The translations under genes and the position numbers were made by a program. 45,761 bases of DNA from NCBI GenBank assembly GCA_030066295.1, contig JASJBX010000046.1, forward strand, positions 1 to 45,761, given 5' to 3'. The stretch is from Crocosphaera sp. (lineage in GTDB: Bacteria; Cyanobacteriota; Cyanobacteriia; Cyanobacteriales; Microcystaceae). The notes under the pieces are model-generated. The model ran no database searches, had not been told where the DNA came from, and worked only from the letters and a program-made list of their open reading frames with translations. This document shows, one piece after another, positions 7,198 through 17,761 of the stretch (the first letter of the stretch is position 1; each line of letters starts with the position of its first letter).

Positions 7198-9210
7198 TTA
7201 AACATCCGAATTTTGAGCCGCCTCTTGTTGGCTTTTCAGGTAGTTAAGGACAAGTTGCCTGGCTTTTTGTTGTTGAGTTCCCCTGATATTTTCTCGAACG
7301 CTAGTAACCTCAATGCCAGCTTTGAGGGCAGCATGGGAAATACATTGAGTCAGTTGGTTATAGTTCCACTGATTAACACTAGAGCGAAATTCCTGGGCAT
7401 ATTTCTGTTGTAAATATTTATCTTTCGGATACTTTAACTCCGCTCTGGCTCTGATTTCAGCTTCTATACCTTCTCTAATATTTTTTAGGTTACTTACGAC
7501 GATAATACTGACTTGATGGGTTTGAGCGACTTCGATGATGGACTGGGCAAAGAGTCGGCTAAAGTATTTTCCCGTATTAGCTTCGGCGAGTTGGTTATGA
7601 GCAAATTTTTTCTGAGCTTTATGGCGTTGATGTTGATTGTCGTGTCTTTGCTGTAGATAATTTTGATAGCGTTGATAATCACTGACTTTTCGTTTTTTTC
7701 GCCGAGTAGATGAGGGTGTATTTAAAGGCTGAGGCGCTAAGATAGTGTGAGTTCGGCTCAAAAGTTGTTGAGGAGAAAGAAAGCCCAGATTGGCTTTGGT
7801 CCGTATGTTGATGATAGCGAGGGTAACAGGGATTTTAAGTCCGAAAGAGACACCGATAATAATGTCAGAATGTTTGTCAAAATTGTGGGATTGAGTGGGG
7901 TGTAAATGGTTAATATCAAAAGTTTTAAGTTTTTCTAGGGATGTTTCTAATTGCTTAATATTTTGCTTTTGATGAGGGGTGAGAGGTGTTTCTTTTTCTT
8001 TGGCTTGACAGGAAATGAGTTTCTGTTGAGTTTTTTTGATAAGTTCTTGTCGAGCTTGTTCAATACCCCCTTGTGACCAAAGACATTGATCAATGGAACA
8101 ATGGAGATAAAGGTAATGGCTATTCCAAGGTTCTCCTTTATTGGTTGCGGGTTTCCAAATCAATTGGGCCGAACGCAGTAGAAGTAAACCAGCCGGAACA
8201 GAGATATCTTTTCGTCGATAGCATTGATACTGGGATAGAATACGTTGAAAATAAGGTAACTGTCGTCGATCACAAGCCAGTTCAAATATAATCTTCTTAA
8301 GTTTGAGTCCATTAAAGGTAACACAAATCCGTCCCTGGTCATTGAGTGACCAATAGAGATCGATATTGGAAATGTAGGAAACGGGATAGGGTAAATGGGG
8401 AAATTTTTGTGAGAGTTCTCTTTGTAATTGTTTTAACTCGTTGACTTCAGTAATAGCTCTTAAAGATTGATTAAGAGCGTCTAACCAAAGACGATTATCG
8501 AGGATTCTTGGGTGAGGAGCATTCGCTTTAAGTTGAGCTTCGAGGCGCTGGATTTCGATCTTTTTTCGTGTGTAACGTAGCAGGTGAGCTTGAGGATCTT
8601 CGGGTTGATTAGGAAGTTGATGACCGTTTTTAATGAGATAAGCGATGACAGACCGTTTTTTGACAGATTTGGTTTGATCGTATAAGTAGTAAAGATGATT
8701 GGTAATTTGCCAGAAAATAGCCTGTTCCTCTATAGGTCTAGTTTGCTGCTCTTGCCATTGTTGTTCGAGTTGTTCTTGAGTATCTCGGAGTAATTTTTCA
8801 GCCTCGCTCGTCAGGGTGTAGATATCGTATCCACTGTCTTTTTGTAGTTCTTCGTCACTTTTGAGAAGAGCAAGAAACCGTTTTTTTCCTTGCAGGGAGA
8901 GGAGTTTATATTTTTTAATGGCAAACCAAGATTTGTAAATGGCGGAGACTAGGATAACGGCTGAATCTCGAAAGCGTCCAGGTAAGTCTTGATAAGGAGA
9001 TTCAGTTTTAAGAATCTTGGCGTAATCTTTGATAAGGGTGTCAGGAAGTCGGCATTTTTTCAACCAAGTCGAAAAATCAGGATGAGTGGAGATGTATTCA
9101 AGTAAGGTTTTTACAAGTTCGCTGTAGGGGTGCGCCATAAGTTGCCAGAGAGAACAAAGGGTGTCTTCAGAAGCAAGGAGGCGAGCGCGAATAACTGAAA
9201 TGGACTTCAT
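7198..9210 (-). CDS. cas12k: Cas12k of element A (nuclease-dead type V-K effector)
   Basis: RNA-guided DNA-binding effector that directs Tn7-like transposition. I use the ATG at 9210 (MKSISVIRARLLASEDTLCSLWQLMA), which aligns with the start of the element B protein (MSQITIQCRLVAKEPIRQTLWQLMA). The ATG at 9228 adds six residues. The length is 670 residues, against about 639 for ShCas12k. The RuvC-like part is recognisable but lacks the acidic catalytic residues: GVSFGLKIPVTLAI (about residues 453-466) where active enzymes have an Asp, and IIVVSNLKNIREG (about 569-581) where they have a Glu. A basic stretch (TRRKKRKVSDYQRYQNYLQQ) lies between them. It is followed by its tracrRNA, and no MerR repressor gene lies upstream. 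Confidence 0.93.
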   Translation of the reverse strand: MKSISVIRARLLASEDTLCSLWQLMAHPYSELVKTLLEYISTHPDFSTWLKKCRLPDTLIKDYAKILKTESPYQDLPGRFRDSAVILVSAIYKSWFAIKKYKLLSLQGKKRFLALLKSDEELQKDSGYDIYTLTSEAEKLLRDTQEQLEQQWQEQQTRPIEEQAIFWQITNHLYYLYDQTKSVKKRSVIAYLIKNGHQLPNQPEDPQAHLLRYTRKKIEIQRLEAQLKANAPHPRILDNRLWLDALNQSLRAITEVNELKQLQRELSQKFPHLPYPVSYISNIDLYWSLNDQGRICVTFNGLKLKKIIFELACDRRQLPYFQRILSQYQCYRRKDISVPAGLLLLRSAQLIWKPATNKGEPWNSHYLYLHCSIDQCLWSQGGIEQARQELIKKTQQKLISCQAKEKETPLTPHQKQNIKQLETSLEKLKTFDINHLHPTQSHNFDKHSDIIIGVSFGLKIPVTLAIINIRTKANLGFLSPQQLLSRTHTILAPQPLNTPSSTRRKKRKVSDYQRYQNYLQQRHDNQHQRHKAQKKFAHNQLAEANTGKYFSRLFAQSIIEVAQTHQVSIIVVSNLKNIREGIEAEIRARAELKYPKDKYLQQKYAQEFRSSVNQWNYNQLTQCISHAALKAGIEVTSVRENIRGTQQQKARQLVLNYLKSQQEAAQNSDV

Positions 9211-9228
9211 GGAACTAGGAAAGCGCAA

Positions 9229-9529
9229 AGGGGCTTATTTCATCATAATCAAACCGTTGGCAAAAAAGTCAATTAAAGGGATTGACGAAAGATTGTGATT
9301 GTTTAGAGAGAAAATAAAAAAGCTACAATACTCTCGAAGCGGCATAAACAACTTGCCAACCTGAGTTGGATGTAAGAAAAAGCTTTCTTTCTGCCTCATC
9401 GCTAAAGTTATACATTAACGCTAACGTGAAAGCTAACATCCTCTGTGTAGGCTGAATATAGGAAGTTAAAAAAGATTAATCAATTTACCTAATTATTCTT
9501 ATTCAGTTTTCACAAGAAAGTCGTAAACC
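9229..9529. promoter_or_regulatory. divergent intergenic region between cas12k (A) and the adhesin gene
   Basis: 301 bp, AT-rich, separating two divergent starts, so it should carry both promoters. No ORF, CRISPR repeat or TnsB box is visible. A purine stretch (AAGAAAG) precedes the adhesin ATG by about 10 bp. In element B the equivalent place upstream of cas12k holds cvkR and a palindrome; neither is seen here. Confidence 0.4.
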
Positions 9530-12500
9530 ATGCCCGATCAATCTACCATTCAAAAATTAACCGCAGCCCTGCCCAGCGAAGTCGTCTTTAGTGTCGTCTT
9601 CGATGCAGGTAATGAAGCCACCTCCAGTTTTTTCGATGTCACTATCAAAGATAGTCCAGGAACCGATAACGTCTTAGAGGGAATGACCTTTGATAGTTAT
9701 TGTATTGATACTGATCGATTTATTACCGTAGATAGGGAACCCTTTGATGGGTTGCCAGAATATACTGCCGATGTTTATTCCAGCTATGATTTAGAAGCCC
9801 TCGAAGCCGCAGGATTAACAGGAGGGAACATCATTGAATTTCCAGAGAATCTAGACATTGTTAACTGGATTATCAATCAAGGATTTGAAGGGAAAGAACT
9901 ATTTGATGCTAATGGTAACAGTTTAGGAAAAGTCACCTCTGGAGATGTTCAACAAGCCATTTGGCATTTCATTGACGATACACCCACCAGTGGTGGACCA
10001 GGAATAGGCGCAGTTGATCAAGATCGAATTGATAGAATTATTGCTCTAGCGGAACTCGATGGGGACAATTTCGTTCCCAGTTTTGAATATACAACCATCT
10101 TCGGGGAACAAGTCATCGGACAAATGGCAGTGATCTTTATTCCCGATAGCACCGGAGATGGGTTACCCGATAATCAAATTATTATTGGTGAAGTGGAACT
10201 AGCCAAATTAGGGGATAGAGTTTGGTTAGATGCAGACGCAGATGGGATCCAAGACGCAGGAGAAAATGGTATTGCCGGCGTAACCGTTAATCTCTTAGCC
10301 GATGTAGATGGTGACGGGGTGATTGAAGACGGTGAAATTATCGACACCACTACCACTGATGCAAACGGCAATTATGAATTTGAAGTCATTGCCGGTGATT
10401 ATAAAGTCGAATTTGAACAACCAGAGGGGTTGGATAGTGTCAGTCCCCGTCAACAAGGAGATGACCCCACCAATGACTCCGATGGCCTGATTTCTGACGT
10501 GGTAACTTTAAACCCTGGAGAAAACGATCCCACCATTGATGCTGGTTTCTACAACACAGCAGGGTTAGGAGACTTTGTCTTTGAAGACAGCAACGGTAAC
10601 GGTATCCAAGACGCAGGAGAAAACGGTGTTGCAGGAGTAGAAGTCAAACTACAAAACCCTGATGGTAGCGCAGTATTAGATGAAAATGGCAACCCCATTA
10701 CCACCACCACCGATGTTAATGGAGAATATGCCTTCACTGGTTTAATTCCAGGGGAATACAAAGTCATGTTTGTGGCACCAGAGGGCTTTGAATTTACTGA
10801 GCCGAATGTGGGTGACGATGACACCGTTGACTCTGATGCAGACCCCGAAAATGGTATGACTCAAACTATCGTGCTAGAGTCAGGAGACTTTAACGGCACT
10901 TTAGATGCAGGGTTAATTCAACGGGGCGGTTTAGGAGACTTCGTATTTTACGACATCAACCAGAATGGGCTTCAAGATGCTGGTGAAGAGGGTATCGCCG
11001 GGGTAACGGTTTTATTACTGGATGCAGATGGTAATCAGTTAGATAGCACCACCACCGACGAGTCAGGGGCCTATAGCTTCAATAACTTAGCTCCTGGGCA
11101 ATATAAAGTACAGTTTACCCAGCCAGACGGCTTTGAATTTGTCAGTCCTTTTCTAGTAGGAAATAATCCAGAAATAGACTCCGACGCTGACCCCACCAAC
11201 AATTTAATGTCCGGTGTCATTAGCCTAGAATCAGGTGAGTTTAACAATACTATCGATGCTGGATTTTACCGCAGAACCAAGCCCGGCATAGACATTGAAA
11301 AAGCCACCAATGGGGAAGATGCTGACAACCCCACCGGTCCAGAAATTCCCGTGGGTGAAACCGCTACCTTTACCTATGAGGTCACTAATACTGGAGATAT
11401 CGCCCTCGATAACGTTGAGGTAATCGACGATAATGGCACACCGGACGATACGAGCGACGATTTTGCCCCCACCTTTGTTGGTGGTGACACTGACGGCGAC
11501 GGCAAACTCGATGTGGGTGAAGTTTGGGAGTATGAAGCCACCCGTACTGTAACCGAGGGACAATACAGCAATATTGGTATGGTTACTGGTCATGCGCCCA
11601 ACGGAACTATCGTTATGGACATGGACCCCAGTAATCACTTTGGTTTAAAACTGGCTAAAATTGGGGATTTTGTTTGGCATGACTTAGATGGTAATGGGAT
11701 TCAAAATGAAGGAGAACCTGGAATTGCAGGGGCAACGGTTATTTTATTAGATGCCAATGGTAATCTTCTCCAGACCACCACTACCGATGGGTCAGGGATG
11801 TATATGTTCAATGACCTCAATCCTCTGTTGACTTATACCGTCACCTTCGACACCCCCACAGGGTTTGATTCAGTGAGTCCCCGTCAAGTGGGTAACGACC
11901 CAACCATCGACTCTGATGGTTTAACCTCCGATCCCATCGTTCTCTCTCCTGGGGAATTTAACGATACCATTGACGCTGGTTTCTACCAATTTGGCAAGAT
12001 TGGGGATTTTGTTTTCAATGACTTGAACCGTGATGGGATTCAAGACCCCGATGAACCGGGAATTAATGGGGCAATCGTTCAGTTATTAAATGCCAACGGT
12101 AACGTTATCGCCACCACCACCACAGGCGATGATCCCAACACCCCTGGAACCCAAACAGGTTACTACGAATTTGGTGGTTTAACCCCCGGTGTGGAGTACA
12201 CGGTCAGATTCCTTAATCCTGCTGGGTTTGAGGGAGTTAGTCCTCGTCAGGTAGGTGGTGATTCAACCATTGATTCTGATGGCTTAATCTCTGATCCCAT
12301 TAAGTTACTCTCAGGTCAATTCAACAACACCATTGACGCTGGTTTCTTCCAACTTCCTGCAAGTTTAGGGGACTTTGTTTGGCATGACTTAGATGCTGAT
12401 GGTATTCAAGATGCTGGAGAACCGGGAATTGCTGGAGCAGAAGTTAAATTATTAGATGTCAATAGTAATATTCTTGATACCACAGTTACCAATAGCAATG

Positions 12501-15500
12501 GGTTCTACGAATTTACCGACTTAGATGCTGGTCAATACAAGGTGATGTTCAATACCCCCACTGGGTTTGATCAGGTGAGTCCTCGTCAAGTAGGGAATAA
12601 TCCTGCTATTGACTCTGATGGTTTAATGTCTGATGTAGTAACCTTGGCACCAGGAGACAATAACCGCACCATTGACTCTGGTTTCTACCAATTCGCTAAG
12701 ATTGGGGATTTTGTTTTCAATGATCTCAACGAAAATGGCATTCAAGACCCCAACGAACCCGGAATTGATGGGGCAGAAGTTAAGTTATTAGATGCCAACG
12801 GTAACGTTATCGCTACCACAACCACAGGAGACGATCCCAATACCCCTGGAACGCAACAAGGCTATTACGAATTTGGCGGAGTAACCCCTGGACAATCATA
12901 CCAAGTAATGTTTGTTAACCCCGATGGGTTCAGTGGTGTCAGTCCTTTCCAAGCAGGAAACAATCCTAATATTGATTCCGATGCCAACCCTGATAATAAT
13001 CTCACTTCTAATCCGATTATTCCCCTCTCCGGTCAATTCGTTGACAGTATCGATGGTGGTTTCTTCAAAGTCCCTGACATCGTGATTGAGAAGTTTACCA
13101 ACGGTGAAGATGCTGATGTTCCCACCGGTCCTGAAATTCTCGTCGGTGATACAGCCATCTTCACCTACAAAGTGCTGAATACAGGAGAAACTCCTTTAGT
13201 GGATGTGGTGGTAACCGACGATAACGGCACCCCCAATGATCCCAGTGATGACTTTAATCCCATTTTTGTCAACGGAGACAACAACGGTAATGGCATCTTT
13301 GATCCCGGCGAACAATGGGTGTGGACAGCCAGTCGTACCGTAACCCCCGGTCAATACACCAATATTGCCAAGGTAACCGCCACCAACCCCAACAGTGGAG
13401 GAATGGTGATGGATGATGACCCCAGTAACCATTTTGGTGTTCTTCTCCCTGGAACCATTGGCGACTTTGTTTGGAATGACCTCGATCAAGATGGGATTCA
13501 AGATCCCAACGAACCAGGAATTGCAGGGGCAACCGTTAAGTTATTAGATGGTAATGGAGTCTTTTTAGACGATACAGTTACCGATGCTAATGGCTTCTAT
13601 CAATTTACCAATTTGAATCCTGGGGATTATCGGGTGATGTTTGTCAACCCCGATGGATTTGATGGAGTCAGTCCTTTCCTCAGTGGCTTTGATACTACAG
13701 TCGATTCTGATGCCAACCCCAATAATAATCTCACCTCTGGTTTAATTACCTTAACCAATGGTGAAACTAACAACAGCATTGATGCAGGTTTCTTCAGACT
13801 CCCTGCCAGTTTAGGAGATTTCGTCTTTGAAGACCTCAATGCCAATGGTATTCAAGATGCCGGAGAACAAGGCATTGCAGGGGCAGAAGTTAAGTTATTA
13901 GATGTTAACGGCACTGTTCTTGACACCACTACTACCAATAGCACTGGGTTCTACGAATTTACGGACTTAGATGCTGGTCAATATAAAGTGATGTTCAACA
14001 CCCCCGATGGTTTTGATGCCGTCAGTCCCCGTCAAGTGGGTAATAATCCCGCCATTGACTCTGATGGGTTAATGTCGGATATCGTTACCTTAGACCCCGG
14101 TGAAAACGACCCCACCATTGATGCTGGTTTCTACAAGTTCGCTAAAATTGGTGATTTTGTCTTCAATGATGTGGACCGTGATGGGATTCAAGATGACAAC
14201 GAAGAAGGGATTGAAGGGGCAGAAGTTAAGTTATTAGACGCTAACGGCACTGTTCTCAAGACCACCACCACCGACGAAACAGGGTTCTATCATTTCAACG
14301 AGTTAACCCCTGGTGTTACCTACAAGGTGATGTTTAATAACCCCGAAGGGTTTGATGGTGTGAGTCCTCGTCAAGTGGGTAATAACCCTGCCATTGACTC
14401 TGATGGGTTAATGTCTGATCCTGTGGTTCTCTCTTCTGGTGAATTCAACACCACCATTGACGCTGGTTTCTTCCAATTAATTCCCGATATTGAGATTGAG
14501 AAATACGTCCGCGTTGACGAAAATCCCATCGCCCTCAAGAAACTGGTGGCCGTAGAACCCCTAGATGGTGGTTTACTAGGTCAAGACCTCTGTAATGATG
14601 ACCTTGGACTGGGTAAACCTGAAGCCCTAATCTTCGAGTATATTCCTGGTAGTACGGTTAATACCAACCAAGATGCTGATAAGGCGGAAATTCATGTTGA
14701 TAATGGCATAGATAGTGATGGAACTTCCTTCGTTGTCGTTACCGATGAAAATGAAGCAGCTAAAGCCCTAAACGGCGATGGTAAACAGTTCTTCCGTGGG
14801 GATGTTGACTTTAACGAATTATTTGAAGCCAATAACAGTACCGATAGCTTCGGTTCTACCACTTACATCCACTTCTTTGATGATGCTAATGGCGGTTTAC
14901 TACAAACCATTGAGTATCACACTTCCTGTTCTCAACCGATTCAGTTAGGGGATGTCATCGGTAATGCCACCTTATACGGTTACGATGGGGAAAATGCTCT
15001 CTTAGTCACCATTCCTGAACCCGAATTTGTGGATGCTAATGAAGCCCCTGGACCCGAAACCCTGGTCGGAACCGATGTGGCCTTCCGTTACGAAGTGACC
15101 AACACCGGTACTGCCGAAATCAGCAACGTTGAATTGACAGATAACCGTATCGCTGACCTTACCTTTGTTGAAGGGGACACCGATGGGGACGGGAACTTAG
15201 ATACCGATGAAACCTGGATTTACTCTGCCACTGAAACCGCCGGTGAAGGTTTAATCACCAATATCGGAACCGTAACCGGACTAACCGCAACCGGTCAAAC
15301 CACCATAGCAACCGATGTGGCTAACTACACCGGTGTTGATGCACCGACAGGAGACATTGGGACTGAAGGTCAAGCAGTCTGTGAAACCGAGGGTAAACCG
15401 GAAGCAATGGTCTTTGAGTATAACCCCAGTGTTATCTTTGATACTCAGCAAGACTCTAGTAAGGGGGAAGCATTAATTAACGGAACACTCTTACCTGGTG

Positions 15501-17530
15501 GTTCCATTGATGCTGATGGTGTTAGTTACATTGTCGTTACGGAAGATGATAACTTCAGTGATGGTATTCAAGGTGATGTATACTTTGCTGGTAATGTGGC
15601 TGAAGGTGAACGCTTTACGGCTAGTATCTTCAATGCTAATACAGACAAATTCCAGTCTAATACCTTCTTCTACTTCTTTGATAGCGAAGGGGGTGAACTT
15701 TTACAGTCGGCACGCTATCACACTTCTTGTTCTGCTCCCATTCTCTTAGGAGATGGCATTCTCAGTGCAACTTTAGTCGGGTATGACGGAATTGATGGTA
15801 ATCTCATTTCTCTCCCTGTTCCCGAAGAACCCGTAGAACCTCCCACCACTTCTCCTGCTGTTGAGTTACCTCAAATAGATGACCCCTTCGATGTCAATAA
15901 CATCGGTGAAACTGGTGATACCGCTCCTGGACCGGTTGCTAATGTTGGCGATATCGTAACCTTCACTTATGAAGTAACCAACACCGGTAATGTTGACCTC
16001 ACCATCAATGACTTGGTTGATGATAATGCAACCCCTGATGACCCCACCGATGACTTTACCCCTGAGTTTGTTCAAGGGGATGACGGAGATGGCATCTTCA
16101 ACCCTGGCGAAGTTTGGTACTTCCAAGCGAAAGAAGTAGCCACTCGCACCGGTGTCAATACCAACACCATCAAAGTTAAGGCAACCGATGATGCTGGCAC
16201 AATGGTCATGGCCGATGACCCTGCTAACTACATCATTAATCCTCTCGATATCGAGAAGTTGGTAGCAGTAGAACCTATCAATGGTGGAGAATTGGGTCAA
16301 GATGTTTGTGAAACCGAAGGAAAAGTCGATGCTATTCTCTTCGAGTACAACCCCGGTAATACAGTTAACACCGCTCAAGATTCTGGTAAAGCTGGCATTG
16401 TTGGGGGTTCTAACGCAATAGATAGTGATGGTGTTTCCTTCGTCATCGTTACTGAAGAGGAGGACGCAGCGAAAGTTCTCAAAGAGGTTGTCCAAGAGGG
16501 CAAAACCGACAAACTCTTCTTTGCTGGCGATGTGGCCTTCGGTGAAACCTTCTTAGCGGATGAAAGCACCAATGACTTCGGTTCCAATACTTACGTTCAC
16601 TTCTTCGATGATGAAACAGGCGGCCTGCTACAGTCCATTAACTACCACACTTCCTGTTCTCAACCCATTCGCTTAGGGGATGTAGTCGGTAACGCAACCC
16701 TCGTGGGTTACGACGGTGAAAACGGCGACCTAGTCACCCTTCCTGACCCTGAGTTTGTGGATGCAGATAACCCCACTGGACCTCAAACCATTGTGGGAAC
16801 CGAAGTTCAGTTCAAGTATGTTGTCAGCAACACCGGTAATGTCGGTTTAACGGATGTTCAAGTTACCGATGATAAAATTGCTGGCTTAGAATTGGTTGAA
16901 AATGGCAACGGAGACAATATCCTCGATGCCGGTGAACAATGGATTTACACCGCTTCTGAAATCGCTAAAGAAGGTCAACAAACCAATAAAGCAACCGTTA
17001 TCGCTAACATCGGTGAAACTGAACTGATGGACATGGATCATGCTAACTACGAAGGAATTATCACTCCTCCCCCTCAAGGCGATGTCTGTGACACCCTCGG
17101 TAAGCCTGAAGCCATGACCTTCACCTATAACCCTGGTACCGATGTCTTAACCGGACAAGACCCCAGTAAGGCGGGTATTTTGACCCAAAATGGGGTAGAT
17201 GATGATGGAACCTCCTTTGTTATCGTCACTGATGAAGACAAGGCAATGGATGCTTTAACTGGTGATGGTAAGCAGTTCTTCCGAGGCGAAGTTGAGTTTG
17301 GAGAATCTTTCCAAGCGACTAACACAACTGATAGCTTTGGTTCTAATACCTTCATCCACTTCTTTGATGATGCAAACGGTGGGTTACTGCAATCTATCAA
17401 CTACCACACTTCTTGTTCTCAACCGATTGCTATCGGTGATGTGGTGGGTAACGCAACCTTATCCGAATATTTCGGAGAAAACGGGCAATATGATAACCCC
17501 ATGATTGACCCTGTAAATACTATGGTTTAG
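9530..17530 (+). CDS. giant SdrD-repeat surface protein with probable N-terminal thioester domain (CAST cargo)
   Basis: The 2666-residue acidic protein is the only cargo gene of element A. Residues 1-230 resemble a thioester (TQXA-type) adhesion domain: Cys58 in DSYCIDTD and Gln141 in SGDVQQAIWHF fit the Cys and Gln that form the internal thioester, but the assignment is by motif only. Ten SdrD B-like repeats follow (type GDFVFNDLNRDGIQDPDEPG, Ca-binding in known cases). These are interleaved with five DUF11-like modules (VGETATFTYEVTNTG type). The C-terminal third has four copies of a KPEAMVFEYNPG...QDSSK module ending in HFFDD and NYHTSCSQP. No Sec signal, LPXTG or C-terminal membrane anchor is visible, so the export route is unknown. 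A strong terminator follows. Confidence 0.85.
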   Translation: MPDQSTIQKLTAALPSEVVFSVVFDAGNEATSSFFDVTIKDSPGTDNVLEGMTFDSYCIDTDRFITVDREPFDGLPEYTADVYSSYDLEALEAAGLTGGNIIEFPENLDIVNWIINQGFEGKELFDANGNSLGKVTSGDVQQAIWHFIDDTPTSGGPGIGAVDQDRIDRIIALAELDGDNFVPSFEYTTIFGEQVIGQMAVIFIPDSTGDGLPDNQIIIGEVELAKLGDRVWLDADADGIQDAGENGIAGVTVNLLADVDGDGVIEDGEIIDTTTTDANGNYEFEVIAGDYKVEFEQPEGLDSVSPRQQGDDPTNDSDGLISDVVTLNPGENDPTIDAGFYNTAGLGDFVFEDSNGNGIQDAGENGVAGVEVKLQNPDGSAVLDENGNPITTTTDVNGEYAFTGLIPGEYKVMFVAPEGFEFTEPNVGDDDTVDSDADPENGMTQTIVLESGDFNGTLDAGLIQRGGLGDFVFYDINQNGLQDAGEEGIAGVTVLLLDADGNQLDSTTTDESGAYSFNNLAPGQYKVQFTQPDGFEFVSPFLVGNNPEIDSDADPTNNLMSGVISLESGEFNNTIDAGFYRRTKPGIDIEKATNGEDADNPTGPEIPVGETATFTYEVTNTGDIALDNVEVIDDNGTPDDTSDDFAPTFVGGDTDGDGKLDVGEVWEYEATRTVTEGQYSNIGMVTGHAPNGTIVMDMDPSNHFGLKLAKIGDFVWHDLDGNGIQNEGEPGIAGATVILLDANGNLLQTTTTDGSGMYMFNDLNPLLTYTVTFDTPTGFDSVSPRQVGNDPTIDSDGLTSDPIVLSPGEFNDTIDAGFYQFGKIGDFVFNDLNRDGIQDPDEPGINGAIVQLLNANGNVIATTTTGDDPNTPGTQTGYYEFGGLTPGVEYTVRFLNPAGFEGVSPRQVGGDSTIDSDGLISDPIKLLSGQFNNTIDAGFFQLPASLGDFVWHDLDADGIQDAGEPGIAGAEVKLLDVNSNILDTTVTNSNGFYEFTDLDAGQYKVMFNTPTGFDQVSPRQVGNNPAIDSDGLMSDVVTLAPGDNNRTIDSGFYQFAKIGDFVFNDLNENGIQDPNEPGIDGAEVKLLDANGNVIATTTTGDDPNTPGTQQGYYEFGGVTPGQSYQVMFVNPDGFSGVSPFQAGNNPNIDSDANPDNNLTSNPIIPLSGQFVDSIDGGFFKVPDIVIEKFTNGEDADVPTGPEILVGDTAIFTYKVLNTGETPLVDVVVTDDNGTPNDPSDDFNPIFVNGDNNGNGIFDPGEQWVWTASRTVTPGQYTNIAKVTATNPNSGGMVMDDDPSNHFGVLLPGTIGDFVWNDLDQDGIQDPNEPGIAGATVKLLDGNGVFLDDTVTDANGFYQFTNLNPGDYRVMFVNPDGFDGVSPFLSGFDTTVDSDANPNNNLTSGLITLTNGETNNSIDAGFFRLPASLGDFVFEDLNANGIQDAGEQGIAGAEVKLLDVNGTVLDTTTTNSTGFYEFTDLDAGQYKVMFNTPDGFDAVSPRQVGNNPAIDSDGLMSDIVTLDPGENDPTIDAGFYKFAKIGDFVFNDVDRDGIQDDNEEGIEGAEVKLLDANGTVLKTTTTDETGFYHFNELTPGVTYKVMFNNPEGFDGVSPRQVGNNPAIDSDGLMSDPVVLSSGEFNTTIDAGFFQLIPDIEIEKYVRVDENPIALKKLVAVEPLDGGLLGQDLCNDDLGLGKPEALIFEYIPGSTVNTNQDADKAEIHVDNGIDSDGTSFVVVTDENEAAKALNGDGKQFFRGDVDFNELFEANNSTDSFGSTTYIHFFDDANGGLLQTIEYHTSCSQPIQLGDVIGNATLYGYDGENALLVTIPEPEFVDANEAPGPETLVGTDVAFRYEVTNTGTAEISNVELTDNRIADLTFVEGDTDGDGNLDTDETWIYSATETAGEGLITNIGTVTGLTATGQTTIATDVANYTGVDAPTGDIGTEGQAVCETEGKPEAMVFEYNPSVIFDTQQDSSKGEALINGTLLPGGSIDADGVSYIVVTEDDNFSDGIQGDVYFAGNVAEGERFTASIFNANTDKFQSNTFFYFFDSEGGELLQSARYHTSCSAPILLGDGILSATLVGYDGIDGNLISLPVPEEPVEPPTTSPAVELPQIDDPFDVNNIGETGDTAPGPVANVGDIVTFTYEVTNTGNVDLTINDLVDDNATPDDPTDDFTPEFVQGDDGDGIFNPGEVWYFQAKEVATRTGVNTNTIKVKATDDAGTMVMADDPANYIINPLDIEKLVAVEPINGGELGQDVCETEGKVDAILFEYNPGNTVNTAQDSGKAGIVGGSNAIDSDGVSFVIVTEEEDAAKVLKEVVQEGKTDKLFFAGDVAFGETFLADESTNDFGSNTYVHFFDDETGGLLQSINYHTSCSQPIRLGDVVGNATLVGYDGENGDLVTLPDPEFVDADNPTGPQTIVGTEVQFKYVVSNTGNVGLTDVQVTDDKIAGLELVENGNGDNILDAGEQWIYTASEIAKEGQQTNKATVIANIGETELMDMDHANYEGIITPPPQGDVCDTLGKPEAMTFTYNPGTDVLTGQDPSKAGILTQNGVDDDGTSFVIVTDEDKAMDALTGDGKQFFRGEVEFGESFQATNTTDSFGSNTFIHFFDDANGGLLQSINYHTSCSQPIAIGDVVGNATLSEYFGENGQYDNPMIDPVNTMV

Positions 17531-17576
17531 GTTTTTCCCTGATTACCTAAATATACATACAACACATTAAAAGACT

Positions 17577-17614
17577 CCCCCGTTACTCCTACGCAGGTAT
17601 AACGGGGGTTTTTT
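17577..17614 (+). terminator. Rho-independent terminator after the adhesin gene
   Basis: CCCCCGTTA (17577-17585) pairs with TAACGGGGG (17600-17608) across a short loop, followed by six T (17609-17614). It lies 46 bp past the stop of the adhesin gene and also separates it from the convergent tniQ. Confidence 0.9.
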
Positions 17615-17761
17615 CAACTAAAATTTTCAGAGTAATTACTCACCGTCGAAAAAGAGGCAAAGGATGATCGTTGTGGCGATTTATTGAAAAACTCTTGGAC
17701 ACCATTCCAAGCTAATCTGTCTACCGCAGTGATCCCAAATCCGATTCTCAAACTCATCTAT

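Noticed and set aside
7198-9228. cas12k A read as an IS605-type tnpB
   Set aside because: Although RuvC-like, it lacks the catalytic acids, is followed by a V-K tracrRNA and array, and lies within a tnsB/tnsC/tniQ element.
11231-11638. Minus-strand ORFs inside the adhesin gene (also 13196-13501, 15866-16495 and others)
   Set aside because: These are antisense shadows produced by the repetitive, Asp/Gly/Thr-rich codons of the adhesin.
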